DNA of 64,000 bases from JABHGY01 sp964525185 (GTDB taxonomy: Bacteria; Fidelibacterota; Marinisomatia; Marinisomatales; UBA1611). Shown one piece after another: positions 1-8,603 of the stretch. Numbering within the stretch: the stretch's first letter is position 1; each line of letters opens with the position of its first letter. The notes under the pieces were generated by a model, which had not been told where the DNA came from, searched no databases, and saw only the letters and a list, made by a program, of their open reading frames with translations. Location: contig CAZGFQ010000004.1 of the NCBI GenBank assembly GCA_964525185.1, positions 27,655 through 91,654 of the forward strand, in the 5' to 3' direction. A program made the translations under genes and the position numbers.

Positions 1-928
1 GTACAGGTCCATATCCCATAACGCCTGGATCAACACCCGCAATAGATGAGCCAATCCACCGAGCTAATGGTTTCAGCCCTAATTCATCCGCTTTTTCACG
101 GCTCATGAGTAATACAGCCGCAGCACCATCATTAATACCGCTAGAATTTCCAGCTGTAACAGTTCCATTCTTTCTAAAAACAGGTTTAAGAGATAATAAC
201 TTTTCTAATGTTAAATTTATATTATACTGGCCATTTTCCTTAACATATCTTGGATGTTCATCCATATCTACCAAAATAGGATCACCCTTTCTTTGATGAA
301 TGGGTATGGGCCAAATTTCATTTTTAAATTTTCCATCATTGATTGCGTTGATCGCTTTTTGTTGACTCTCAATTGAAAATCGATCTTGTTCTTCTCGAGA
401 AATGTTACACTCTTCTGCAATATTTTCTGCAGTTTCTCCAAGACTAACAATAGGATACATTTTATCCATTTTAGGATTTTCAAAGCGCCAACCAACTGTT
501 GAATCAAATACAGTTCTATGCCCTAATTTTCCAACCGTAGATGGACGCGGCATCACCAATGGTGCACGACTCATACTTTCAACGCCACTTCCAATAAATA
601 TATCACCCTCACCGGCTATAATTGCTTTTGCCGCTTGATTAACAGCTTCTAAACCCGATGAACAATTTCGATTCACTGTAACACCGCCCACTTCTAATGG
701 AAAGCCTGCCAATAAAACAGCCATACGCGCAACATCGCGATTATCTTCTCCTGATTGGTTGCCACATCCTGCATAAACATCTTCTATTGTGGAGGGATCA
801 ATCCCTGTCCGCTCAATGAGTCCTTTTAAAACTTCAGCTAATAAATCATCAGGGCGAATCGATGATAACGCTCCACCTACACGCCCAATGGGAGATCTCA
901 CTGCATCAATAATGACTACTTCTTTCAT
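1..928 (-). CDS. Thiolase (acetyl-CoA acyltransferase family), 3' end cut off by the window
   Basis: Thiolases condense or cleave acyl-CoAs in fatty-acid and ketone-body metabolism. The reading frame opens at the ATG at 926-928 and stays open for 309 codons to the window edge. It begins MKEVVIIDAVRSP, the usual thiolase N-terminus. The nucleophilic cysteine is Cys89 in VNRNCSSGLEAV, followed by GSGVESMSR, both typical of the family. The C-terminal His and Cys of the active site lie outside the window. The gene follows the aminotransferase stop by 3 bases and is probably co-transcribed with it. Whether the enzyme is degradative (FadA-like) or biosynthetic (AtoB-like) cannot be decided from this part. 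An acetoacetyl-CoA synthetase near the other end of the window would fit acetoacetyl-CoA use. Confidence 0.9.
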   Translation of the reverse strand, partial: MKEVVIIDAVRSPIGRVGGALSSIRPDDLLAEVLKGLIERTGIDPSTIEDVYAGCGNQSGEDNRDVARMAVLLAGFPLEVGGVTVNRNCSSGLEAVNQAAKAIIAGEGDIFIGSGVESMSRAPLVMPRPSTVGKLGHRTVFDSTVGWRFENPKMDKMYPIVSLGETAENIAEECNISREEQDRFSIESQQKAINAINDGKFKNEIWPIPIHQRKGDPILVDMDEHPRYVKENGQYNINLTLEKLLSLKPVFRKNGTVTAGNSSGINDGAAAVLLMSREKADELGLKPLARWIGSSIAGVDPGVMGYGPV

Positions 929-931
929 TCT

Positions 932-2209
932 TTACTCATTTAATAGAGCCATAAATTGGCTCATTTTTTCTAAAAATAGATCAGTCCTTGGATGATGGTT
1001 CTCAAGGAAATTATCAAAATCATTTGAATAAGCATCTACTATATTTTGAGCTTGTTCATCTGTTTCCATATCTAAGAAACTGGTAGATAATCTTAAGCAG
1101 AAATTTTCTGGATCACTCCCAAAAGCACTACCAGGCAATGTTGCAATTCCAAATTCGTCCAATAAATATTCAGATAAATCTTGGCATGAAAGAATATTCA
1201 TTCTTTCTAATTTATTTTTCCATTTTTTAAACGATGGATAAAGGTAAAATCCACCTGAAGGTGATGGACTATCCAGGCCAATTTCTATTAGTTTTCGGTG
1301 AACATAGTTGGTCCTTATTTCGTGAATATGAGTACACAATTGTATATAATGTTCAATATCTTTGTTTCCGCTATAAGCCAAAATAGCAGTATACTGAATT
1401 GGACCGGGGACACAAGACCAAATACTGCCAGATATGGATTGGAATGAATTAATCAATGATGTGCCTATTTCATTATTGGGAAGAATGGCCATTCCAAATC
1501 GCCAACCGCCCAGAGATAAATGTTTACTAAGTCCTCCAAAAATAATTGTTTTTTTAGGATAATATTTTGCAATAGAATGATGGCAAAAACCATCGTGTGT
1601 TACTAAGCTATAGATTTCATCGCTCAGAATAAAAATATCCTTATCCCGAGCCCAATTAGCTACAGATTCCATTTCTTGCTCTGATGAAACATTGCCCACA
1701 GGATTACTAGGTGAATTTAGAACCAACATTGTTGGATTTCCGCCATTTGATATAAAATCTTGATATGCTTTATCTAGGGCCTGAATATTCATAGAATAAT
1801 CATTTTCATCATCTAACGAAAAGCGTTGAACTTTTTTCCCTGTTAATCGAGCGATAGAACTATAAGAAACCCAAGATGGTTTAGGTAAAAGTAAATCACC
1901 TTCGATGGATTGAATCATAGCGTAAAGTAATGATTTACTTCCAACTCCAACGATAATTTGTTTATCAATAAAATGTATTCCCAATTTATCAGAATAATAT
2001 TTAGCAATAGTATCTCTTAATTCTGGAACACCTAAAGATGGAAGATAGCTTCTTTGAGATGCATTTTCTTGAAACATTTGCGCCAAAGCTGAATGAACAG
2101 GAAATCGTGATTCTCCAAACCCTAAATGGAGGACATCTTTTCCATTAGCCCACATGGCATTTACTTTTTCATTCATCACAAGTGTTGGTGATGCTTTCGG
2201 TGATTTCAT
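932..2209 (-). CDS. Class I/II pyridoxal-phosphate aminotransferase
   Basis: A 425-residue fold-type I aminotransferase. The motif LNSPSNPVG, then LSDEIYS (the Asp that contacts the cofactor nitrogen) and SKHLSLGGWRFG (the PLP-binding lysine) appear in the expected order, and the late Arg motif CLRLS is present. I chose the ATG at 2209 because AAGGGA lies about 7 bases upstream and the protein then starts just before the substrate-binding segment HLGFGESRF. The frame is open further upstream, but that part reads as a low-complexity non-coding leader. The substrate is not clear: Asp, aromatic and other amino-acid aminotransferases share these motifs. The gene is divergent from the C69-type dipeptidase and its stop is 3 bases from the thiolase start. 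Confidence 0.87.
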   Translation of the reverse strand: MKSPKASPTLVMNEKVNAMWANGKDVLHLGFGESRFPVHSALAQMFQENASQRSYLPSLGVPELRDTIAKYYSDKLGIHFIDKQIIVGVGSKSLLYAMIQSIEGDLLLPKPSWVSYSSIARLTGKKVQRFSLDDENDYSMNIQALDKAYQDFISNGGNPTMLVLNSPSNPVGNVSSEQEMESVANWARDKDIFILSDEIYSLVTHDGFCHHSIAKYYPKKTIIFGGLSKHLSLGGWRFGMAILPNNEIGTSLINSFQSISGSIWSCVPGPIQYTAILAYSGNKDIEHYIQLCTHIHEIRTNYVHRKLIEIGLDSPSPSGGFYLYPSFKKWKNKLERMNILSCQDLSEYLLDEFGIATLPGSAFGSDPENFCLRLSTSFLDMETDEQAQNIVDAYSNDFDNFLENHHPRTDLFLEKMSQFMALLNE

Positions 2210-2355
2210 AATAATCCCTTTTGACCCTAAAAATGGAATGGGGAATTTAGAGGTGTGGGTAAAAGAGAAGTAGGAAAAATAATAACTAATGAATTCAATT
2301 GTTTTAATTACACCATCACTATATTGAATGAATGTTTGTAACTTGTAAAACAAAT

Positions 2356-3732
2356 ATGCTAAAAGTAATAAAAATATTCATTATTTATTTTGTTGGAATA
2401 TCATCACTTTATCCATGTACAACAATTTTAGTGGGGAAAGGATTAAGTAAAGATGGATCTATTCTTCACGCTCATAATGAAGATATGGGACAAAATACAG
2501 TTGGTAGATTATGGAGGTCTACAAGCCAAACGAGTACAGATAGTGATTCAATCTGGGTACCTTATGTTTCATTAAAAGAGCCCAAACGAAAATTAGGCTA
2601 TTGGGCTTCTGGGAATACACGAGCCATTCAATCAGCGGAGTTAAATAATACAACTCTTCCTTATGATAATATCCTTGTGGGGATGAATGAAGCAGGTTTA
2701 ACCATGAGTTGCAATTGGATGAATTCTAACGAATTGCCTATTGAAGGAAGGGGAATTAGGCGATATGCCATTCGGCAACTTATTCTAGAAAGGTGCTCTA
2801 CATCTTATGAAGCTGTTTTACTTATTGGATCATTAATTGATCAATTTGGCCAAGCCGATTGGGGAGGACTTACCTATGTATTGGCAGATCCTAGTGAAGG
2901 ATGGATAGTAGAAACAACAACTCATACATGGGTTGCAAAAAAGTTAAAAGATAATGAAATCGTTGCTATTGCAAATAGATTCACCATTGGGGAAAATTAT
3001 GACATTTCGAGTGAAAATTTAATTTCATATGCCATAGATAACGGGTGGTATAACCCAGAACAGGGTCCCTTTAATTTTAAATTAGCTTTTGGAAATCCGG
3101 AGTATATGAATGATGAGTATGACAGTGATAGAGAGATGCGCGTTGTTGAATTATTAAGTCCTAAAAAAGGAACAATAATACCAAAAGATTTAATGGAAGT
3201 TTTAAATGACAGGTACAATGATTCAGAACAATATTATTCCCCGGTAGAATATGAACCTTGGAGAGATATATGTAAAGAAAAAAGTGCAAAAAGATCGATT
3301 TGTACCAACTTATGTCAATCATCTTTTGTTGCTCATTTACGTCCAGATTTTCCTATAGAAATGGGCTCTGTTTTTTGGTTTACATTTGCAACACCTGCTT
3401 ATGGACCCTATTTCCCAATCTATCCAGTGGGTACAAAAATTGATAATAGATATTCTAAAGATGATCCAAAAGATATGTATTCAACTGCATGGTGGCATTT
3501 TAGACACGTTCAACAAAAGATAGATCCTATGGGTCGAATAATGATGGATCAAATTCATAATCAATCCCAGTCTGAAACAAATAAGATACTTATGGATCAA
3601 CATAAATGGGAAAAACAAATGCTAGATCATTTAAAGAAGAAAAATATTAATCAAGCTATTTCTATTGCAAATCGATATACAAATTTGTCGGCACGATTAT
3701 CACTCAATTTTGTTAAACGCCAATTAAAATAA
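2356..3732 (+). CDS. Exported C69 (U34)-type dipeptidase
   Basis: A 458-residue relative of Lactobacillus PepD-type dipeptidases, which are N-terminal-nucleophile hydrolases. The first 20 residues are a hydrophobic signal-like segment ending in LYP; Cys21 follows in PCTTILVGKG. Removal of the leader would expose Cys21 as the N-terminal catalytic nucleophile, as the family requires. The conserved segments HAHNEDMG, GMNEAGLTMSCNW, WIVETTTHTWVAKK and VAIANRFTIG follow. The ATG at 2356 gives this signal peptide; the frame extends 8 codons upstream but nothing supports that start. No clear Shine-Dalgarno sequence is visible. It probably digests peptides in the periplasm or outside the cell. A strong hairpin follows 24 bases after the stop. 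Confidence 0.85.
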   Translation: MLKVIKIFIIYFVGISSLYPCTTILVGKGLSKDGSILHAHNEDMGQNTVGRLWRSTSQTSTDSDSIWVPYVSLKEPKRKLGYWASGNTRAIQSAELNNTTLPYDNILVGMNEAGLTMSCNWMNSNELPIEGRGIRRYAIRQLILERCSTSYEAVLLIGSLIDQFGQADWGGLTYVLADPSEGWIVETTTHTWVAKKLKDNEIVAIANRFTIGENYDISSENLISYAIDNGWYNPEQGPFNFKLAFGNPEYMNDEYDSDREMRVVELLSPKKGTIIPKDLMEVLNDRYNDSEQYYSPVEYEPWRDICKEKSAKRSICTNLCQSSFVAHLRPDFPIEMGSVFWFTFATPAYGPYFPIYPVGTKIDNRYSKDDPKDMYSTAWWHFRHVQQKIDPMGRIMMDQIHNQSQSETNKILMDQHKWEKQMLDHLKKKNINQAISIANRYTNLSARLSLNFVKRQLK

Positions 3733-3757
3733 ATTATTGTTAAAATTTCAATATAAT

Positions 3758-3789
3758 AAAAAAGCCCCGACAATGTCGGGGCTTTTTTA
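3758..3789. terminator. Bidirectional intrinsic terminator
   Basis: A GCCCCGAC / GTCGGGGC stem at 3764-3782 with a 3-base AAT loop is flanked by an A run on the left and a T run on the right. It sits between two convergent genes, the C69 dipeptidase and the TonB receptor, so it can stop transcription from both sides. Confidence 0.9.
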
Positions 3790-3808
3790 TTATCATTTAA
3801 GAAATGAA

Positions 3809-6691
3809 TTAGAAATTGTAAGACAATTTCATGTAGTCATAACGACCATTCATACCGTATGGAGCAAAGTTTGGATAAACAAAGGCACCATCATTATTGG
3901 AACCAGTCCATTTATCAGGCATTTGGTCTGTAAAGTTTTTAGACCCAATACCAACTGATACAGCACCAAAGTTATAACTTCCTTCTAAATCAATAATAGT
4001 TTTAGCAGAAAAAATTAACCCTTCAGTTCTACGGCTTTCAAATTCACCCACTTTATTAAAGCGGAAAGAACCTGCCCAGTTTCCATTAGAATATTTGGTT
4101 GAAAAAACCATATTATCTGCTGGAGTTACTGTTGTCATAGTACGTACTTCGTTATCGTCAAAGATATTTCCACCATAAGCGGAAAGTTCTTCTGGTGTTT
4201 TAATTTCACCAACGATTTCAGTTGCATTATTATTGTAAGCAAGTGTGAAATCCAATGCACCCATGGAACCTAAATCCATGTTGTATGCAGCGGATACATC
4301 AAAACCAGACGTTTTTGTATCAACAGCATTTGCAAAGAAACGTCCGCCACCACCATAATCGGCACCTTCGATGCCAGCAGCAACTAATAGATCATAAACA
4401 TGTGCTCCTAATGATCCTTCATCATCATTATGAGATGTCACTACACCATTTTCTTGTGTACCACCGCTTGTTTTGAAGTTACCTGTCATAACAACACGAT
4501 CTTCAATATTCACACTATAATAATCAAATGTGAGACGAATACCGGCTACATCAGCAGATAAACCACCACTCATATTTGTGGATAGTTCAGGTTTAAGTGT
4601 TGTTGCACCTAATGCTTGAGCAACAGGATGATCTACAGGAAATGTTCCAACTTCAAATGCCACACCATCAATAAAGTTAGTGGAGATTTTAGATTGGAAA
4701 GCTTGCGCTAAAGCTGGAGCTCTAAAGCCTGTGCTATACGCACCGCGAAGGACAATGCCTTCCATGACTTCATAACGTAATGAAGCTTTGTAGCTAAAGT
4801 TGCTGCCAAAGTCACTGTAGTCTTCGAAACGACCTGCAAAACCAACGCGCATGCCATCCATTACTTCCATTTCAGCATCTGCATAAGCAGCATAACTGGA
4901 ACGATCAGCATTGGCTGTAGCCGCAGCATTAGACGGTTTAAAGCCACCAAAACATTGGCAACCTGATGAACCACCGCTAGAATTCAATCCAACATATTGG
5001 GTCACACCAGCTGAGTCAACGTAAGATGAATCCCAACCAGCAACAGATGTATCATCATAATGCCCATTAGCATAGGAAGCATATTCACCTGGGTAAATGC
5101 GGTAAGATTCACTTCTAAGTTCACCACCAACAGCCACATTGATTCCACCCATTTCTGTGGTTAAATCAAGGTTTGTTGTATTTTGATCAAATGTGAATCC
5201 ACCTATATCATAAGTCCGAATTTGTTCTGGACCGAATGAAGCATTTGTGGAGAACATTTTGTAATGGAAATCATTATTTCCGGAAGTATTACTTAAGTCG
5301 TAAGACCATGTTCCGAAAACACCTTTAATACCCATGGATGTTGAAAAATCATAAATCGTAGGAGTAATATGAGGTACATATCCAGTCGGATTTGCACTTA
5401 ACCATGTTTTATGAGGATGGTCTGGACCACGCGTATAACAGCCAGCATCACTATTTCGTTGTGAATATCCACCAAATGCATAGAATGTGCGATCCCCAGC
5501 AGGTAACTCAGTATTAAAGAAAATACCATAGTTATCTTGCTGACCGTCACCCCAAATCATACGTTGTGGGTCGATATACCAGTCACTACCTGGGTTTAAG
5601 CGATTTTCTTCAGCTTCATTGTCTGACCAATAATCTGAATTAGGTTCATATAAAGTTTCACCTTCAAATCCAATACGGTTTGTGCGACCACGATGACGGT
5701 ATTCTGCAGATACATTAAAGTACCCATCATCACCAAGAGCAAAACCTTTGTTGTATTGAACTTGCATCACATCACCATCATTTTTAACAGCATCTTCACT
5801 AGACTGAACAATACCATTTTTATCAGCAATTGTTGTAGGATTCCATTCGTATGGAGCACCATTTGCCTCCCAATCATAAAGGTCATAACCGGTAGGAACA
5901 GCTTCAACAGTGTGATTTGATGCACCTGTTGTTACATTGAAACTTCCAGCAGAATCACCAGACTTAAGAACAATGTTTATAACACCGGCAATTGCATCAG
6001 ATCCATATTGTGCAGCAGCACCATCACGAAGAACTTCAATTCTTTCAATGGATGCAGCAGGGATAGCATTAATATCAACACCTGTATCACCGCGGCTTGG
6101 GCTGTTGTTCACATGAACTAAAGCAGTTGTATGACGACGTTTTCCATTCACCAAAACCAATACCTGTCCAGATGAAAGACCGCGAAGCGTCATTGGGCGA
6201 ACTGCATCAGAACCATCAGCAATCGTTGTACGCGGCATACTGAATGATGGCGCTAAAGACTGAAGAATTTGAGCTGTTTCACTAAAACCTGCACGACGGA
6301 TTTCTTGAGCTGTGAACACATCAACAGGTACTGCTTGATCTTGAGCAGCATGGGCGAAGCGAGATCCAATAACAGAAACCGCAGCACCAGCTAATGCAGA
6401 AGCATCAAGAGCGAAGTTGAGTGTTGCACCACCTGAACCGACTGTTGCAGATAATGTTTTTGAATGATAACCAATAAAAGATGCTTTAACGCTATATGAT
6501 CCTGCAGCTACTCCACTTACGGAATAGGCACCAGATGCATCAGCAGCAGCTCCTTGGCCTGTCCCTACTACCTCGACGTTTGCGCCAGCCAATGGGTTTC
6601 CATTACCGTCTGTAATGGTCCCTGAAATGGACTGTGCAAATAGCGGTAGAGACAATGTAATGAATAATAAAACTCCTGTGAGTTTCTTCAT
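3809..6691 (-). CDS. TonB-dependent outer-membrane receptor
   Basis: A 960-residue outer-membrane transporter. It has a signal peptide (MKKLTGVLLFITLSLPLFAQ), then a carboxypeptidase-D regulatory-like domain (about 22-105, with GTITDGNGNPLAGANVEVVG), a plug domain (about 115-240, with LRGLSSGQVLVLVNGKRR, IERIEVLRDGAAAQYGSDAI and GVINIVLKSG), and a long beta-barrel ending in the aromatic residue F. AGGAGG lies 7 bases before the ATG, the best ribosome site in the window. The plug is of the kind seen in large Bacteroidota and Proteobacteria receptors for organic substrates. The ligand is unknown, as no SusD-type partner or substrate-specific enzyme is adjacent. The gene stands alone between a terminator and glyS. 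Confidence 0.92.
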   Translation of the reverse strand: MKKLTGVLLFITLSLPLFAQSISGTITDGNGNPLAGANVEVVGTGQGAAADASGAYSVSGVAAGSYSVKASFIGYHSKTLSATVGSGGATLNFALDASALAGAAVSVIGSRFAHAAQDQAVPVDVFTAQEIRRAGFSETAQILQSLAPSFSMPRTTIADGSDAVRPMTLRGLSSGQVLVLVNGKRRHTTALVHVNNSPSRGDTGVDINAIPAASIERIEVLRDGAAAQYGSDAIAGVINIVLKSGDSAGSFNVTTGASNHTVEAVPTGYDLYDWEANGAPYEWNPTTIADKNGIVQSSEDAVKNDGDVMQVQYNKGFALGDDGYFNVSAEYRHRGRTNRIGFEGETLYEPNSDYWSDNEAEENRLNPGSDWYIDPQRMIWGDGQQDNYGIFFNTELPAGDRTFYAFGGYSQRNSDAGCYTRGPDHPHKTWLSANPTGYVPHITPTIYDFSTSMGIKGVFGTWSYDLSNTSGNNDFHYKMFSTNASFGPEQIRTYDIGGFTFDQNTTNLDLTTEMGGINVAVGGELRSESYRIYPGEYASYANGHYDDTSVAGWDSSYVDSAGVTQYVGLNSSGGSSGCQCFGGFKPSNAAATANADRSSYAAYADAEMEVMDGMRVGFAGRFEDYSDFGSNFSYKASLRYEVMEGIVLRGAYSTGFRAPALAQAFQSKISTNFIDGVAFEVGTFPVDHPVAQALGATTLKPELSTNMSGGLSADVAGIRLTFDYYSVNIEDRVVMTGNFKTSGGTQENGVVTSHNDDEGSLGAHVYDLLVAAGIEGADYGGGGRFFANAVDTKTSGFDVSAAYNMDLGSMGALDFTLAYNNNATEIVGEIKTPEELSAYGGNIFDDNEVRTMTTVTPADNMVFSTKYSNGNWAGSFRFNKVGEFESRRTEGLIFSAKTIIDLEGSYNFGAVSVGIGSKNFTDQMPDKWTGSNNDGAFVYPNFAPYGMNGRYDYMKLSYNF

Positions 6692-6720
6692 TCGTACCTC
6701 CTTGTTTGCTTGTTTTAACT

Positions 6721-6750
6721 AAAAAGAGGGAGCGAATGACACCTACTCCC
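6721..6750 (-). terminator. Possible weak terminator after glyS
   Basis: Read on the minus strand, GGGAG and CTCCC (6746-6750 and 6728-6732) can pair across a 13-base loop and are followed by TCTTTTT. It would separate the glyS operon from the TonB receptor. The stem is short and the loop long, so this is tentative. Confidence 0.3.
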
Positions 6751-6830
6751 CCCAAAAGATTCCCGCAATCTATACAACCCTATTCAATGAGAGCAAGCGA
6801 TTTATAAATAAATAGAAAAATCCCGAAGTA

Positions 6831-8156
6831 TTAATTCATTTTCCCTTGAATAAATGAAAGAATTTGGTCAGATGTAATTCGAGTTTGTTCTTGGGTATCA
6901 CGGTCTCTTATTGTGACGGTATCATCTTCCATGGACTGATGGTCCACTGTGATGCCAAATGGCGTTCCAGCTTCGTCCTGACGATAATAGCGTTTGCCGA
7001 TTGAACCCTGCTGATCGTATAAAACTTTAAAATGTGGTTTTAATCCATCTACAATGACTCGTGCTTTTTCAGGCAAACCATCTTTTTTTACTAACGGACA
7101 AATGACAGCTTTAACGGGTGCAATCCTAGGGTGAAGTTTTAAAACAGTTCTATTATTTTCTGTATCTTCCCAAAATGCATCTGAAAGAACTGTTAATAGC
7201 ATTCTATTAAGTCCAGCAGATGTTTCAATAATGTAGGGAAGAAAACGATTATTTTCTTGTTGATCAAAGTATTTCAGATTTTTCCCTGAGAAAGATTCAT
7301 GTTGCGATAAATCAAAATCAGTTCGATTATGGATCCCTTCAATTTCTGACCAGCCGAATGGAAATTCATATTCAATATCCCAAGCTTCTTTTGCATAATG
7401 GGCTAATTCATTTTTGCCATGCTCATGAAATCGAATTTTAGTCGCATCTACCCCAAGAAGGTCAGGGTAGAATCGGAATCTTTTTTCTTTCCATTCTTTC
7501 ATAATTTCATCATCCGTCCCAGGTTTGACGAAATATTGCATTTCCATTTGTTCAAATTCACGTGTACGGAAAATAAAATTTCGGGCTACAATTTCATTTC
7601 TAAATGCTTTACCAATTTGTGCAATACCAAATGGAACCTTCATTCGCATGGCTCCTTGGACTAATTGATAGTTCACATAAATTCCTTGCGCCGTTTCAGG
7701 TCGAAGATATGTGATAGATCCAGAATCTTCAACAGGGCCAACATGTGTTTTAAACATCAAATTAAACTGTCGTGGATCAGTCATTTTTCCTGTTGTGCCA
7801 CACTTAGGGCATTGGATAGTATCCCATTGAATGGATTCGAAATCATCCCCAAACTCATCAGCACGGTAACGCGAATTACATTGTTTACAGTCCACTAATG
7901 GATCATGAAATGCATTTACATGCCCACTTGCTTCCCAAATGCGTGGGTGCATTAAAATACCACTATCCAATCCAACAATATTTTCATGAACTTGCGTCAT
8001 TTCTTTCCACCATAGTTGGGAGATGTTATTTTTTAATTCTATACCAAGTGGACCATAATCATACACGGCACCAAACCCACCATAAATGTCTGAACTTTGG
8101 AAAATAATGCCTCTGCGTTTACAAAGAGATACGAGTTTTTCTATTGTTTTGTCCAT
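6831..8156 (-). CDS. glyS: Glycyl-tRNA synthetase, single-chain (dimeric) type
   Basis: Charges tRNA-Gly with glycine. The 441-residue class II enzyme is of the eukaryote-like alpha2 type. It begins with IYGGFGAVYDYGPLGIELKNN, has a zinc-finger-like insert (CKQCNSRY and CPKCGTTGK), motif 2 FRNEIVARNFIFRTREFEQ, motif 3 ETSAGLNRMLL, and an anticodon-binding domain starting near LHPRIAPVKA. Length and motif order match the family. It is the last gene of a topA - CcmH-like - glyS run with gaps of 2 and 22 bases. The start at 8156 is the first ATG before the conserved N-terminus. Confidence 0.96.
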   Translation of the reverse strand: MDKTIEKLVSLCKRRGIIFQSSDIYGGFGAVYDYGPLGIELKNNISQLWWKEMTQVHENIVGLDSGILMHPRIWEASGHVNAFHDPLVDCKQCNSRYRADEFGDDFESIQWDTIQCPKCGTTGKMTDPRQFNLMFKTHVGPVEDSGSITYLRPETAQGIYVNYQLVQGAMRMKVPFGIAQIGKAFRNEIVARNFIFRTREFEQMEMQYFVKPGTDDEIMKEWKEKRFRFYPDLLGVDATKIRFHEHGKNELAHYAKEAWDIEYEFPFGWSEIEGIHNRTDFDLSQHESFSGKNLKYFDQQENNRFLPYIIETSAGLNRMLLTVLSDAFWEDTENNRTVLKLHPRIAPVKAVICPLVKKDGLPEKARVIVDGLKPHFKVLYDQQGSIGKRYYRQDEAGTPFGITVDHQSMEDDTVTIRDRDTQEQTRITSDQILSFIQGKMN

Positions 8157-8178
8157 TTTGCTATTGTGTCTTCCTCAA

Positions 8179-8601
8179 TTATTTATCTAATGCTTTTAAT
8201 TCTTTTTCAATTTCATCATCGAATGGAATATTATCTGATTCTAAATGAATACTATCTTCTTTTTGCGTTGTTGTTTTCAAATACAAAATAAGAAACCCAA
8301 TAGACAATATGCCCGCTCCAATTGGAGCAATCCAAGCCATTATGTTAAAGCCTGTAGCAATGGGGATAGCTAAAATTCGTTCGCCATATAGCCCAACATA
8401 AAATTCTAAAATTTCATCTTTAGTTTTTCCTTGGGCAATAAATTTTGAAATCTGATTTTCCATTTCAGGGTTATGATCTAGGTCAAATACGGTACCGGCC
8501 CAACAACAAGGAGAAATTAAACTTTTCTTTAATTCTGTGGCTAAATCATCTTTTGCATAAATGGAACTTAGAAGTAGAACAAATAGAATTATTTTTTTCA
8601 T
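8179..8601 (-). CDS. CcmH-like cytochrome c biogenesis protein with a CC motif
   Basis: A 140-residue protein with a signal peptide (cut near IYA-KDD), a small helical domain, a transmembrane helix at about 86-108 and an acidic tail. The segment from SPCCWAGT through KFIAQGKTKDEILEFYVGLYGERIL resembles the CcmH/CycL/NrfF domain, which holds apocytochrome c thiols in reduced form for haem attachment. The family signature is C-x-x-C; here Cys32 and Cys33 are adjacent. The AGKT-x-x-EIL-x-x-Y-x-x-x-YGE pattern is strong, so I trust the family but not the mechanism. It is squeezed between topA (2-base gap) and glyS, away from other ccm genes. Confidence 0.7.
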   Translation of the reverse strand: MKKIILFVLLLSSIYAKDDLATELKKSLISPCCWAGTVFDLDHNPEMENQISKFIAQGKTKDEILEFYVGLYGERILAIPIATGFNIMAWIAPIGAGILSIGFLILYLKTTTQKEDSIHLESDNIPFDDEIEKELKALDK

Positions 8602-8603
8602 GG

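Noticed and set aside
3809..6691. TonB receptor as a SusC-type polysaccharide transporter
   Set aside because: No SusD-type gene is nearby and the N-terminal signature of SusC is not clear.
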